Positions 8,254-17,639 of a stretch of DNA of 64,000 nucleotides are shown here, one piece after another (position 1 is the stretch's first letter; each line of letters begins with the position of its first letter). The DNA is taken from the NCBI GenBank assembly GCA_050178015.1, contig JBFXGM010000020.1, forward strand, positions 1 through 64,000, in the 5' to 3' direction. Source of the stretch: Gaoshiqia sp050178015 (GTDB lineage Bacteria; Bacteroidota; Bacteroidia; Bacteroidales; Prolixibacteraceae). The notes under the pieces are model-generated. The model was not told where the DNA came from and searched no databases. It worked only from the letters and a program-made list of their open reading frames with translations. Made by a program: the position numbers and the translations under genes.

Positions 8254-9774
8254 CTAACTTCTGATATAACCTTTTAATGGCAATCTGGCCGTTACAACCC
8301 GGATAAGCTTATCTACCGAAACGCCATCGAACACAAAAACTCCGTATTTCATTTCAACCAGCGATACAATCAAGAGATATACTAGTCCGAAAAACACAAC
8401 CAGGAAATTCCCGTAGTCGAAAAAATATTCGATTAAAACAAAAGGGAAGATGGCAGTTGTTGAAATTACGGCAATAAGCATGAATTTTCTCCACGGGAAA
8501 TAAGTAAATACGTTGCTTTCAACCAATTTCATCTCGTACCGTAGTTGAATAGTTTTTGGCAAAATAATACTTACCATGGCACTGGTGATGCCACCCCATA
8601 TTCCGTAATTTTTTATCAGAAAATAGGTCAACGGAATCGTTAAAATACTGCTGAAAAAGTAGGCTTTCAACGACAAAATGGTTCTGTCGGTTGCCCGGAG
8701 GATTAAACCTGCGCCAAGCATGAAAACAAGAAATGACAAGATATATATTCGAAACAGCGGCACCGCATCTACATACTTGGCAGTAAAAAACAAAACAATT
8801 ATCCTTTCGGCATAAAGCGATACCAAAACGATTGCAGGCACTGAAAAGGAATAGGTTTTTGTAACCAGTGATTTATAAATCTCAGAGATCTCTGCCGGTT
8901 TGTTTTCGTGATGCTTTTCCGCCATCTTGATCAGATATACCTGCGAAAGCGATTGGTAAACCTGTTCAACACCCGGAATTCCGTAAAAAGCGATTGCATA
9001 GGTGGCGAATGCTGCCGGAGCAAGAAACGAGATACAAATGATTTTGTCGAATTGCAGGGCGAGTGTGTTCAACACCAGAGCCAAGCCAAATGGCCAACTG
9101 TATTTGAATTGTTTCACGGCTAATTCGAAATCGATATACTTTCGAACATTTGCCGGTTCAATTCCTCTTAAAGCATAATACATCACGAACAGAAAACAAA
9201 CAAACCCGGCGCTGATTATCCCAAACATGACCGAATTTAAACTTTGCCAAATTACTGCAAAACCAATCACAAACATCAGTCTCGACAGCACCACGGCTGG
9301 CGGATAAAAAACACTTGTGAGATTGTCAACACGTGCCACATAAAGCGGCTCAATAATAATAACGGGCAACAAAAACAAAACCCCCAGGCTGATAAACATG
9401 GTGTAATTAATCAGTTCTCCTTGCCCCACCAAATATTTATTCAGCAGTGGAACATTTACTAATCCAATAGCCACCAGCGTGAAGATTAACAGCAATATAA
9501 CAGTATGTACAATCAGTGATTTTTGTTTCTGCTCACTTGCCTTAGGATAGAAATAATACAAATTCGACTGTATCCCCAAACTGAAAATTATGGTTAAAAA
9601 ATTTATTAGAATATAGAATTGGGAATACAGTCCAAATTCTGACTTTGACAGAAACCTTGTCAAAAACAAGGGCATAGCAAATGTGGCTACTAAAGCAATA
9701 ATTTTACCCGCCATGATAGCGGCCGTTTGCTTGGCCGTACCGGAAATTTCTATGGAATCAGGTTTTTTTTCCAA
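8254..9774 (-). CDS. Oligosaccharide flippase (Wzx, MATE/MVF superfamily)
   Basis: A 506-residue protein with roughly twelve to fourteen membrane helices. It starts with a soluble leader and then AAIMAGKIIALVATFAMPLF and LTRFLSKSEFGLYSQFYILI, the classic N-terminus of polysaccharide biosynthesis (PF01943/PF13440) flippases. The C-terminus ends in short basic residues. It should flip the undecaprenyl-diphosphate-linked repeat unit to the periplasm. The adjacent Wzy-like gene and the Wzc and Wza genes make this a Wzx/Wzy-dependent locus. There is a 158-bp gap to the acyltransferase gene upstream, in which nothing obvious was seen. Confidence 0.88.
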   Translation of the reverse strand: MEKKPDSIEISGTAKQTAAIMAGKIIALVATFAMPLFLTRFLSKSEFGLYSQFYILINFLTIIFSLGIQSNLYYFYPKASEQKQKSLIVHTVILLLIFTLVAIGLVNVPLLNKYLVGQGELINYTMFISLGVLFLLPVIIIEPLYVARVDNLTSVFYPPAVVLSRLMFVIGFAVIWQSLNSVMFGIISAGFVCFLFVMYYALRGIEPANVRKYIDFELAVKQFKYSWPFGLALVLNTLALQFDKIICISFLAPAAFATYAIAFYGIPGVEQVYQSLSQVYLIKMAEKHHENKPAEISEIYKSLVTKTYSFSVPAIVLVSLYAERIIVLFFTAKYVDAVPLFRIYILSFLVFMLGAGLILRATDRTILSLKAYFFSSILTIPLTYFLIKNYGIWGGITSAMVSIILPKTIQLRYEMKLVESNVFTYFPWRKFMLIAVISTTAIFPFVLIEYFFDYGNFLVVFFGLVYLLIVSLVEMKYGVFVFDGVSVDKLIRVVTARLPLKGYIRS

Positions 9775-9932
9775 GGCTGGGGAGAATCTTTAAGATTATT
9801 GATATAAAACCCGGAAAATCCTTTATGCTTCGTATCACCGATGGGAATTACTTGAAATAGGATTTACCGGTAAGCCAGTTTTTGCATAATGCGAACCAAC
9901 ATCCGACGACAATTTTCGCGGATAGCATGAAC

Positions 9933-10544
9933 TCAATGAAACAGCCGAGGAGCTTTGTCAATATCTGTTTTGACAATTTTTGCCGGATTTCCTGCTACGA
10001 TACAATTTGGAGGAACGTCTTTGGTTACCACAGCATTGGCTGCAACAATTGAGTTTTCGCCAATGGTAACTCCTTTACAAATGCGCGAAAATGAGCCAAT
10101 CCACACATTTCGTCCGATTGTGATGGCAGCAGCCTCAGAGTGCCGCCATTTTCTGTAATCCGATCCTTTTGCTGAAGCACTTTTCAACTGCCGGTCTAGC
10201 GGATTTATGGAGTGATTATTATTATCCATAATCACCACATATTCAGCAATTGAAGTATAATCGCCAATAGTTACCGATTTTACGGAGCCCACAACACTAT
10301 TTTCCCTCAAATAGCTGTAGGCACCCATTTTTATTTTTCCATGGTTTTCAGACAGGAGACTCCCCGAAATCAGGGCATGATCACCAATGAGCACATCATT
10401 CTTATCGGAACCGTCGGCAAGTGAAACATAAGTATGTCTGTCAAATACATGATTGGCCCCCTCCAGCGTGACGCTTCTTTCAATATATCTTGATTTATAT
10501 TTATCCAAACAAGCTTCAATAAAGTGTTTAATTTTGCCTATCAT
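9933..10544 (-). CDS. Hexapeptide-repeat O-acyltransferase
   Basis: A 203-residue left-handed beta-helix acyltransferase. Hexapeptide repeats run through most of the chain (for example ITIGRNVWIGSFSRICKGVT and IGENSIVAANAVVTKDVPP), ending in CIVAGNPAKIVK, the hallmark of WcaF/LacA/NodL-like acetyltransferases. It is cytosolic, with a short helical N-terminus, and probably acetylates a sugar of the repeat unit using acetyl-CoA as a trimer. It lies 6 bases downstream of the Wzc gene. Acceptor sugar and position are unknown. Confidence 0.85.
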   Translation of the reverse strand: MIGKIKHFIEACLDKYKSRYIERSVTLEGANHVFDRHTYVSLADGSDKNDVLIGDHALISGSLLSENHGKIKMGAYSYLRENSVVGSVKSVTIGDYTSIAEYVVIMDNNNHSINPLDRQLKSASAKGSDYRKWRHSEAAAITIGRNVWIGSFSRICKGVTIGENSIVAANAVVTKDVPPNCIVAGNPAKIVKTDIDKAPRLFH

Positions 10545-10550
10545 GTCAAT

Positions 10551-12971
10551 TTATTTTATATGTTTTCCCAGTACTGCCTTCATATACTGACTCCCTTTCC
10601 TCTTAATCGTGTCTAAAGGCGATTTTTGATGGTTATACCCATAGCCATAGCCATATTGCTCTCCATAAACTCTATTGTCATTCATCACAATACCAACATT
10701 AGTAATACCTTTCTGTTTCAAATCTTTCATAATCATAGCAAACACATTTTTGATACTGAAATTATATCGGACAATTACGATCTTGATATCAGCGTAATCC
10801 ATCAGCTGGTAAGTATCGCTCACCAAGGCAAGTGGTGACGTGTCGAGAATAATGCAGTCATATACATTCTTCAGATGGTCAAAAAGCAACTGTGTTTTAT
10901 CCAGCGCTAATAGCTCCGTAGGATTAGATGGAATCATGCCCGACTTTATGTAGTCCAGATTTTTGTAAGGTGAATGTCCAATAATTGATTTGCTGCTTGT
11001 GCCATTGGAATACCAGTCGCACAAGCCAACCTTAATTTCCTCATGATCCTTAAAATACGCACCTGCTTTTCGTAAATCATAATCAACCAATAAGGTACGA
11101 CGGCCCAACAAGGCATAGCTCATGGCCAGGTTAAGCGAAGTGAATGATTTTCCTTCACCAGCAATGCATGAAGTGACCAGAATCACCTTCCTCGATTCGT
11201 TTCTGAATTGATACTCAATGTTTGTTCGAAGTGTGCGAAATGACTCAGCAAGAGTAGAATTGGGATAGTCGAAAACAAGACTTCCGTGACGCCTGTGATT
11301 ATGCGCAATTTTCCCCAATACAGGAGCCGGGGTTAGACGCTCAATGGTTTCCTGCGTCTCTATTTTGTCGTTTGTCGCACTTTTAAAAATGACAAATCCA
11401 AACGGGAGTGCCAATCCCAGAAAAAGGGAGATCAGAAAATTCAATTGCACATTTGGACTAACCGGATCAGTTCCCACCATTTTTGCAGGTTCAATAATGA
11501 TATTATCCGGTATATTGGATGCAAGGGTGATTTTTGCCTCAGCGCGTTTCTCAAGCAAATAATTATAGATAGCATCATTCAGCCGGTAGCTACGTTCAAT
11601 ACCTCCCAACTGACGCTGAGTTGCAGGCAAGCGACTAATGGCTGCCTCTACCTTGCGGATACGTTTGTTCATCTCATCAACAGAGATATCAGTCGTTTTT
11701 CTGAGTGCAGAAATATTTTCAGATATTGTTTTCTTGATGTTTTCGATCTGGATGGTCAACTTTTGAACTAATGGATTAAGCTCTTGGTTGTTCTGAATAA
11801 GATTCGACCGTTGAGCCTGGGCACTCATCAGCTCCGACATCAGGTTATTGAGCATTTGATCCGGAATGCCCATGGAGGCCGGCACAATCATGTTTGAAAT
11901 ATCTTCATTCTTCGACAAGTAATCATCAACATAGTCATAATAGCGCTTGTTGGCTTCCAACTCAGCTAACCGATTTTGGAGGTCCATATACTGGACTGTG
12001 ATCCCAGTTGCTTGCTCCGAAACGTTCAGTAACTGATTAGATGATCGGAACCGTTGTAATTTATCCTCCGTGTAACTCAGCGAATCTGAAATTTCATTCA
12101 ATTGCTGCTCAATGTAATTGATGGTGATCCCTGCACTATGGTTCTTTCGCTCAAGGTTTTGCTGCGAGTAAACATTCATGAGTTCGTTGACGATGTCTTT
12201 CCCCTTCGCTACTGAAGGCGATTTATAAACGATCTCAATGACTGTGGCCATTTTATCGACAACCCGAAAGGTCAATTGACCTCTCAATCCTTCGGTTAAC
12301 GTTTGTGTATCGGTAAATGAAAAATAGTAGTTGTCCGTTCCTGCATCAGAATGTTCAGCGAATGCATCCAATTCAACGACAAAGGAAAGGTCATCAGTTT
12401 CGATTAACTTTCCAAACTTACCATAGTATTCAAATTCCCATTTTTCTTTTCGATAGGCCAGCTCGCTCGAGTTGATGTCTATAAAAGAAACATCCCTTCC
12501 TTTCGTTTTTATTCTAAAATATTCGTTGTCCAAAATAGAAATTTGAAACCGGACATTTACGGGTTGAATGTGATTTTGAAGTCTTAAAACCCGAAAGGGA
12601 ACTTTCCCATACACTTCAAAATATTGCAGCCCCCTTTTTTGATAATAGACAGTTGTTAAATCCAGATTACTAATGGTTTGTTTAATCACAGGTGCTGATT
12701 TTAGTACCCAAAGCTCGTTCTGAAAATTCTTGTTTGCACCAAACAAACTACTATTCAAAAAGTCGGTGACATTACCTCCGGCTTTGTTGTTTTCCTCCTT
12801 GATCAACATTGATGAGGCAATTTTATATTTTGGCACCGTATAACTGTTTGCCAGAAACCCAACGACCAGAGCAATCATCACACAAACGACAAAAAGCTTG
12901 TAGTTTTTTGTTATTAACAGAATAAACTGCTTCAGGTCGCTATCATCCACATTGGTTACATTTTGTGCCAT
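10551..12971 (-). CDS. Wzc-type polysaccharide co-polymerase / tyrosine autokinase
   Basis: An 806-residue inner-membrane protein. The N-terminal Wzz domain has a membrane helix near residues 28-47 (LFVVCVMIALVVGFLANSY). A long periplasmic coiled-coil region spans about 270-480, and a second membrane helix (LISLFLGLALPFGFVIF) lies near 515-535. The C-terminal BY-kinase domain has a Walker A loop in CIAGEGKSFTS, Walker A' in TLLVDYDLRK and Walker B in CIILDTSPLA. A tyrosine cluster near the C-terminus (VYGEQYGYGYGYN) is the expected autophosphorylation tail. It controls chain length and export together with the Wza-like lipoprotein encoded just upstream. One polypeptide carries both domains, the Gram-negative arrangement. 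Confidence 0.93.
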   Translation of the reverse strand: MAQNVTNVDDSDLKQFILLITKNYKLFVVCVMIALVVGFLANSYTVPKYKIASSMLIKEENNKAGGNVTDFLNSSLFGANKNFQNELWVLKSAPVIKQTISNLDLTTVYYQKRGLQYFEVYGKVPFRVLRLQNHIQPVNVRFQISILDNEYFRIKTKGRDVSFIDINSSELAYRKEKWEFEYYGKFGKLIETDDLSFVVELDAFAEHSDAGTDNYYFSFTDTQTLTEGLRGQLTFRVVDKMATVIEIVYKSPSVAKGKDIVNELMNVYSQQNLERKNHSAGITINYIEQQLNEISDSLSYTEDKLQRFRSSNQLLNVSEQATGITVQYMDLQNRLAELEANKRYYDYVDDYLSKNEDISNMIVPASMGIPDQMLNNLMSELMSAQAQRSNLIQNNQELNPLVQKLTIQIENIKKTISENISALRKTTDISVDEMNKRIRKVEAAISRLPATQRQLGGIERSYRLNDAIYNYLLEKRAEAKITLASNIPDNIIIEPAKMVGTDPVSPNVQLNFLISLFLGLALPFGFVIFKSATNDKIETQETIERLTPAPVLGKIAHNHRRHGSLVFDYPNSTLAESFRTLRTNIEYQFRNESRKVILVTSCIAGEGKSFTSLNLAMSYALLGRRTLLVDYDLRKAGAYFKDHEEIKVGLCDWYSNGTSSKSIIGHSPYKNLDYIKSGMIPSNPTELLALDKTQLLFDHLKNVYDCIILDTSPLALVSDTYQLMDYADIKIVIVRYNFSIKNVFAMIMKDLKQKGITNVGIVMNDNRVYGEQYGYGYGYNHQKSPLDTIKRKGSQYMKAVLGKHIK

Positions 12972-13004
12972 AGCTTTCGAGTTTGGTTAGCCGGATTAAA
13001 AGAG

Positions 13005-13808
13005 CTATTTAACAACAGAATAAAACAGAATTGTTGCTGTAATAGTAGAGAGAAGAACATCATACGGGAATTGCCGCAATCCCCAAAATTTCTTCCGCAT
13101 GGGTTTTACGTATATCACATCATTCGGACTGGTATAAAAATACTCTGAGCCAAGTAAAGCCGATTGGGTAAGATCTAACGGAACACGAATATTTTGTCCG
13201 TTTACATTACGAACAAGAATTACTTCTCTGCGGTTACCAAACTCAGTGATATCCCCAGCCAACCCGATAGCATCATAGATGGAAACTTTAACTTGGGAAT
13301 ACGGATAATGGCCTGGCCGCTGAACTTCTCCTAAAACAGTCACAAATCGGTTTACCAACTTCACCGAAACACGGGGTTCACTCAGAATCTTGGAAAGCGA
13401 TTTTGTAATCATCTCCCCTACTTGTGCGGTAGTTTTGTCTTCCACCGAAATGGGACCAATCACCGGAAGGTGAAGAAATCCGTCGTTATCAACAGCATAA
13501 GAAATCAAGGATGCCCCATAGGGTTGAATGGATCCGATACTCATCACCTGCTGAACATTTGTGGATGAGAAAATATTGGAGTTTATATCATCCAGACTAC
13601 TCACCTGTATATATAACTCATCAGTCGGCTTCAGCTTATAATCTTCCAACTGAGCTTCATAAAAAGCCTGAATACCGATACTACTATCCTGGAGATATTC
13701 GACGTCGCGCTGGGTAACACACGACAAAAATAAAAACGACCAACTTAATACGCTTAAATAAAGAATGCGGATAAAAATATTCCGTCGTATCCTTGACTTT
13801 TTGTTCAT
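13005..13808 (-). CDS. Wza-like polysaccharide export outer-membrane lipoprotein
   Basis: A 267-residue protein with an N-terminal signal ending LFLSC, so the cysteine near residue 30 is the predicted lipidation site. The Poly_export (PF02563) region follows: LKPTDELYIQVSSLDD and VDNDGFLHLPVIGPISVEDK. Then comes one SLBB-type beta-grasp region (VTVLGEVQRPGHYPYSQVKV). The hydrophobic C-terminal helix (YDVLLSTITATILFYSVVK) could be the outer-membrane-spanning helix of the Wza barrel. It is shorter than E. coli Wza (379 residues) because it has fewer SLBB domains, which is usual in Bacteroidetes. It is the first gene of the capsule operon, with a 659-bp gene-free region upstream. Confidence 0.9.
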   Translation of the reverse strand: MNKKSRIRRNIFIRILYLSVLSWSFLFLSCVTQRDVEYLQDSSIGIQAFYEAQLEDYKLKPTDELYIQVSSLDDINSNIFSSTNVQQVMSIGSIQPYGASLISYAVDNDGFLHLPVIGPISVEDKTTAQVGEMITKSLSKILSEPRVSVKLVNRFVTVLGEVQRPGHYPYSQVKVSIYDAIGLAGDITEFGNRREVILVRNVNGQNIRVPLDLTQSALLGSEYFYTSPNDVIYVKPMRKKFWGLRQFPYDVLLSTITATILFYSVVK

Positions 13809-14015
13809 ACCAATATGCTTTTAAGGTGGAGAATCGATTGAAAAGAAACTTTTGGAATTAACCGGTTGCGACCAACATGAGATGTCATAAATTGCCGTAA
13901 TTGAAACACGATTAGTAAGAAGAGGTTATCATTCGAGAAGAAAAACAAGCAAATACGCCCCAACAATATTCACGCAGCCCGATTTACCAACCTTAACTTA
14001 TCTGTCCATGCCCTA

Positions 14016-14033
14016 TTGTCAGAAATCTGACAA
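14016..14033. repeat. 18-bp inverted repeat upstream of the capsule operon
   Basis: TTGTCAG-AAAT-CTGACAA: 7-bp perfect arms with a 4-base spacer, about 210 bases upstream of the Wza-like start. The size and symmetry fit a dimeric regulator site, but no regulator gene is adjacent and no second copy was noticed. Confidence 0.4.
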
Positions 14034-14444
14034 AGAGCGAATGCGAAACATTATTGAACATTTGACAACTATACAGCTTCGCCCTCCAACCCACAGGGGA
14101 CGATACCCGAACGGATGATCTTCTGAAAGGGGCACAATCTCCTTCTAGGCCAAATTCTTCCGAACCCTTTAATCAATATTACGAAAAATATCAAACCCAT
14201 GCCAATGGAATCGCGGTAAATGAGGCAGTTACATTTATGTTTTAAAACCTGAAACCTTATCCTGAATTCACTCATAAAAAGGAAACATTCAAATTAATCG
14301 CCACATTCTATCTCATTCGTCCATTCGATCCCCCGCAGAAAATTAAGCTTCCTTATTTCCGGATCTTTCAGGTGAAATATCCCTCCGGAAAGTTCTTTCT
14401 ACGAACATATCCATGATCTTAGAAAAGCATTTTTGAAATTTTCC

Positions 14445-14452
14445 TACTTTTG
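14445..14452 (+). promoter_or_regulatory. Bacteroidetes -7 element for pyrH
   Basis: TACTTTTG matches TAnnTTTG exactly. It ends 15 bases before the pyrH ATG, so the 5' leader would be only about 10 bases. No convincing -33 TTTG lies at the usual 19-21 base spacing. Confidence 0.55.
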
Positions 14453-14467
14453 CAAAAAATCAAACAC

Positions 14468-15178
14468 ATGACAGCATACAAACGCATTCTTCTAAAACTT
14501 AGCGGCGAATCGCTGATGGGCGGTCAGGAATACGGGATCGACCAACAACGGCTGAAGGAATACGCTGATCAAATCAAAGAAATCGCTGAGATGGGCGTAC
14601 AAATCGGGATTGTTATTGGTGGCGGTAATATATTCCGCGGATTAAGCGGTGCGGCCAATGGCTTCGACCGCGTCAAAGGCGATCAGATGGGGATGCTGGC
14701 CACCGTAATCAACAGCCTTGCCCTGAACTCGGCGCTGTCGGCCATCGGGGTGAAATCGAAAGTCCTTACGGCCATCCGCATGGAACCGGTAGGGGAATTC
14801 TATTCGAAAGACAAAGCCATTGAAACCCTGGAAAAAGGTGAAGTGGCCATTTTCTCTGCAGGTACCGGCAATCCGTACTTTACGACCGACACGGGTTCTT
14901 CACTCCGGGGCATCGAAATTGAAGCAGACGTCATGCTAAAAGGCACCCGCGTGGACGGCATTTATACGGCCGACCCGGAAAAAGACCCCACAGCAAAAAG
15001 GTTCGAGAAAATTTCATTTGATGAAATATACCACCGCGGTTTACAAGTAATGGACCTGACCGCAACGACCATGTGCAAAGAAAATAATTTGCCCATCGTG
15101 GTTTTCAATATGGACATCAACGGCAACCTCAAAAAGGTAATTTCGGGCGAAAATATTGGGACATTGGTCCACCGATAA
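14468..15178 (+). CDS. pyrH: UMP kinase
   Basis: A 236-residue amino-acid-kinase-fold enzyme that phosphorylates UMP to UDP in pyrimidine nucleotide synthesis. Diagnostic segments are YKRILLKLSGESLMG (phosphate-binding N-terminus), IGIVIGGGNIFRG, GDQMGMLATVINSLAL and FSAGTGNPYFTTDT. The last is the UMP/ATP-binding loop of bacterial PyrH. The ATG at 14468 is chosen. A possible in-frame start at 14450 would lie inside the -7 element. The gene is followed by frr, a near-universal pairing, with a separate promoter in the 109-bp gap. Confidence 0.97.
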   Translation: MTAYKRILLKLSGESLMGGQEYGIDQQRLKEYADQIKEIAEMGVQIGIVIGGGNIFRGLSGAANGFDRVKGDQMGMLATVINSLALNSALSAIGVKSKVLTAIRMEPVGEFYSKDKAIETLEKGEVAIFSAGTGNPYFTTDTGSSLRGIEIEADVMLKGTRVDGIYTADPEKDPTAKRFEKISFDEIYHRGLQVMDLTATTMCKENNLPIVVFNMDINGNLKKVISGENIGTLVHR

Positions 15179-15241
15179 ACATTTTGTAGAGCATTTTTTT
15201 ACTAAAAAAGTGGACGAATTTTAATATTCTCCATTTTTTTC

Positions 15242-15249
15242 TATCTTTG
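15242..15249 (+). promoter_or_regulatory. Bacteroidetes -7 element for frr
   Basis: TATCTTTG is an exact TAnnTTTG match, 38 bases before the frr ATG. A TTTT at 15219-15222 stands at the right distance for a -33 box (19-base spacer), with one mismatch to TTTG. Confidence 0.55.
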
Positions 15250-15287
15250 CTCACAACACAACAAAAAAGAACTGACCATATTGTTTT

Positions 15288-15851
15288 ATGGAAGAGGAAG
15301 TAGAACTGATACTGGATCTTTGTAAAGAGAAAATGGAAGCTGCAGTTGAGCACCTGGAGAAAGAATTAGTTCATATACGTGCAGGAAAAGCTTCTGTCAG
15401 GATGTTGGATGGTGTAATGGTGGACTACTACGGAAGTATGACACCACTGGCACAAGTATCGAACATCAGCACACCGGATGCAAGAACAATTGCGGTTCAA
15501 CCTTGGGAGAAAACATTGATCAACCCGATTGAAAAGGCAATTTTGAACGCTAATCTTGGTTTCAACCCGGAAAACAACGGGGAAATCATCCGGATAAATG
15601 TGCCACCCCTGACTGAAGAACGGCGCAGAACGCTTTCAAAGCAAGTAAGTCAGGAAGGCGAAAACGCCAAAGTAAGTATCCGTTCGGTACGTAAAGATTC
15701 CAACGATACATTGAAAAAAATGATGAAAAATGGCTTGTCGGAAGACCTTGAAAAAGATGCCGAGGAAAAAGTTCAAAACATGACGAACGATTATGGCAAA
15801 AAGGTTGACAAGATGCTTGAATTGAAAAATCAAGAGATTTTTACGATATAA
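15288..15851 (+). CDS. frr: Ribosome recycling factor
   Basis: A 187-residue RRF of standard length. KMEAAVEHLEKELVHIRAGK begins the long three-helix bundle, VDYYGSMTPLAQVSNIST is the family signature, and NVPPLTEERRRTLSKQ belongs to the hinge and domain I return. With EF-G it splits post-termination ribosomes. The gene is transcribed from its own probable promoter and ends at a strong terminator at 15906. Confidence 0.97.
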   Translation: MEEEVELILDLCKEKMEAAVEHLEKELVHIRAGKASVRMLDGVMVDYYGSMTPLAQVSNISTPDARTIAVQPWEKTLINPIEKAILNANLGFNPENNGEIIRINVPPLTEERRRTLSKQVSQEGENAKVSIRSVRKDSNDTLKKMMKNGLSEDLEKDAEEKVQNMTNDYGKKVDKMLELKNQEIFTI

Positions 15852-15905
15852 TTGTTTCTAGTTTTCTGTTTTCTGAACATTGTTTAATTGTTTTCATGGC
15901 TTTGA

Positions 15906-15933
15906 GGCAGCTTGTTGAAGCTGCCTTTTTTTT
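15906..15933 (+). terminator. Rho-independent terminator after frr
   Basis: GGCAGCTT-GTTG-AAGCTGCC is a perfect 8-bp stem with a 4-base loop, followed by eight T residues. Confidence 0.9.
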
Positions 15934-16025
15934 CACCCTCCTCCCAAAATTTCATCCTGCCACCCGAAATCATTTCGTTTTGTAATTCCTTTCACTAAAT
16001 TTAGGCTCACGAAAAAGCTAAGCCA

Positions 16026-16733
16026 ATGAGAAACATATTATTAATCGCATTATTTGCTTTTCCATTCCTGATCGGGCAGGCCCAAACAAACCCAATCAAC
16101 CAACTTACAGAAAAAGAAGTTATTGATGGCTGGCAATTGTTGTTCAACGGGAAAGACCTGAACGGATGGAAACTGTTTAACGGAGGCGAAGAAGTAACCG
16201 GCTGGAAAGTTATCGACGGCATCCTGACCAACTCGGGCATCGGCAGCGACCATGGCGGAGACATAATTACCACAAAGCAATTTCAAAACTTTGAATTATA
16301 CCTGGAATGGAAAATAGCCCCCGAAAGCAACAGTGGAATCTTTTTCCACGTGCAAGAGGGAAAAGTAAAAGCCATTTATGAATCCGGACCTGAATATCAA
16401 CTTCTTGACGACAAAGGATGGCCTGAAAAACTGGAACCGTCTCAATACTCTGGCGCCAACTACGCCATGCATACACCACAAAACGCCGAGGTTAAACCCT
16501 TGAATGAATGGAACAGCACACGGATTGTTGTCGATGGCGACCACGTGCAGCATTTCCTGAACGGTAGCTTGGTGGTTGATTACATACTTTGGAGCGATGA
16601 CTGGCACCAGCGTAAGAACACCGGCAAATGGAAAGATACCCCAACCTATGGCATGGCAAAAACCGGCCATATTGGACTGCAAGATCATGGCGGGTTAACC
16701 CAATTCAGAAATATCAAAATAAAAGAAATCTAA
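16026..16733 (+). CDS. Secreted DUF1080 (3-keto-disaccharide hydrolase-like) protein
   Basis: A 235-residue exported protein with a signal peptide (MRNILLIALFAFPFLIGQAQ). The rest is a single DUF1080/PF06439 concanavalin-like jelly roll: WQLLFNGKDLNGWK is the family opening, NFELYLEWKIAPESNSGIFF and SGPEYQLLDDKG are core strands, and GHIGLQDHGG is the closing motif. Members are periplasmic hydrolases or binding proteins for glucosides, including 3-ketoglycosides; the substrate here is unknown. It is followed 9 bases later by the PHP phosphatase gene, possibly co-transcribed. No CAZyme operon surrounds it. Confidence 0.85.
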   Translation: MRNILLIALFAFPFLIGQAQTNPINQLTEKEVIDGWQLLFNGKDLNGWKLFNGGEEVTGWKVIDGILTNSGIGSDHGGDIITTKQFQNFELYLEWKIAPESNSGIFFHVQEGKVKAIYESGPEYQLLDDKGWPEKLEPSQYSGANYAMHTPQNAEVKPLNEWNSTRIVVDGDHVQHFLNGSLVVDYILWSDDWHQRKNTGKWKDTPTYGMAKTGHIGLQDHGGLTQFRNIKIKEI

Positions 16734-16742
16734 CTGAAGGAC

Positions 16743-17525
16743 ATGGTAGGGATGATAGATTACCACATGCACAGCATTCTTTCTGACGGAAAGGATACGC
16801 ATGAAGAAATGGTAAAAGCAGGGATTGAAAAAGGATTGGAAGAAATCGGGTTCAGCGACCATGTTTGTCTGAAATCAGTTAACTGGGCGATTTCCGAAAT
16901 CGATATTCCGGTAATGACACAACAAATTTTTGACCTCAGGGAAAAATACAAAGGACAGATTACAATAAAGTATGGGATTGAAATGGACTATTTCCCCGGC
17001 AGGGAGGACGAAATTAGATCCCTGATAAATTCCCTGCCGCTGGATTATGTAATCGGTTCGGTCCATTTTATTGGCGACTGGAATTTTGACTCCGACAAAT
17101 CGCTATATGGAAAATGGTCTAACGACGAACTGTATCACATGTATTTTGAACTGGTTCAAATGGCGGCCAAATCAGGCCTCTTCGACATTATCGGCCATTT
17201 GGATATTATCAAGAAATTTCGGGTTTACCCCGAGTCAGACCAAACACAACTTCTGGAAGATACCTTAAAAATCATTCAGGAAAACAACCTGGTTGTCGAA
17301 TTAAATACCGGAGGACTTGACCGCCCGTGCGCTGATTTCACCCCCTCACCAGCCTTGGTCGAACGCTGCTATCAACTACATATTCCCATGACTATTTCCT
17401 CGGATGCGCACCAAACCTCCCAGATTGCACGTCATTACGAAACAGGAATTGACCTGCTGCGACGGGTTGGGTTTAAAGAACTGGCCGCTTTCGACAACCG
17501 CAAACAGCGCATGTTCAGAATATAA
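16743..17525 (+). CDS. PHP-domain phosphatase, histidinol-phosphatase (HisJ) family
   Basis: A 260-residue PHP-fold metallophosphoesterase. Metal ligands are visible in order: DYHMHSILSDG (HxH), GFSDHV, YGIEMDYFPG (Glu), GSVHFIGDW (His), GHLDIIKKF (His-x-Asp) and ISSDAHQTSQI (Asp-x-His). The arrangement and length match HisJ-type histidinol-phosphate phosphatases, but the gene is not near other his genes, so another phosphate monoester is possible. The start is the ATG at 16743; an ATG at 16752 (MIDYHMHS) is equally good. Confidence 0.82.
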   Translation: MVGMIDYHMHSILSDGKDTHEEMVKAGIEKGLEEIGFSDHVCLKSVNWAISEIDIPVMTQQIFDLREKYKGQITIKYGIEMDYFPGREDEIRSLINSLPLDYVIGSVHFIGDWNFDSDKSLYGKWSNDELYHMYFELVQMAAKSGLFDIIGHLDIIKKFRVYPESDQTQLLEDTLKIIQENNLVVELNTGGLDRPCADFTPSPALVERCYQLHIPMTISSDAHQTSQIARHYETGIDLLRRVGFKELAAFDNRKQRMFRI

Positions 17526-17613
17526 CAGCTCAATGGGTTTATTGATTTACCCGGCAAATAAAGACAAGCTTACGGATGAGTGAATTAATCGCTGCCGGAT
17601 AATTCAGAAATTG

Positions 17614-17621
17614 TATATTTG
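17614..17621 (+). promoter_or_regulatory. Bacteroidetes -7 element for dxs
   Basis: TATATTTG is an exact TAnnTTTG match ending 18 bases before the dxs ATG. No clear -33 box was found. Confidence 0.5.
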
Positions 17622-17639
17622 AGGTTTAATTTTCGGTAC

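Larger units (their letters stand above)
13809..14467. promoter_or_regulatory. 659-bp gene-free region between the capsule operon and pyrH
   Basis: No coding frame with family features was found. This stretch must hold the promoter of the minus-strand capsule operon and that of plus-strand pyrH. An 18-bp dyad sits at 14016-14033 and a pyrH -7 element at 14445-14452. For the capsule operon the nearest match to a Bacteroidetes -7 element is CAACAATA at 13961-13968 on the plus strand (TATTGTTG on the minus), which has one mismatch and no good -33 box, so no promoter is called. Confidence 0.5.

Noticed and set aside
13961..13991. Possible capsule promoter with TATTGTTG on the minus strand
   Set aside because: One mismatch in the -7 element and only GTTG at the -33 position; such matches are expected by chance in A/T-rich DNA.
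14069..14275. A 68-codon minus-strand frame in the region between the capsule operon and pyrH
   Set aside because: No family resemblance, no promoter or ribosome site, and ordinary intergenic composition.
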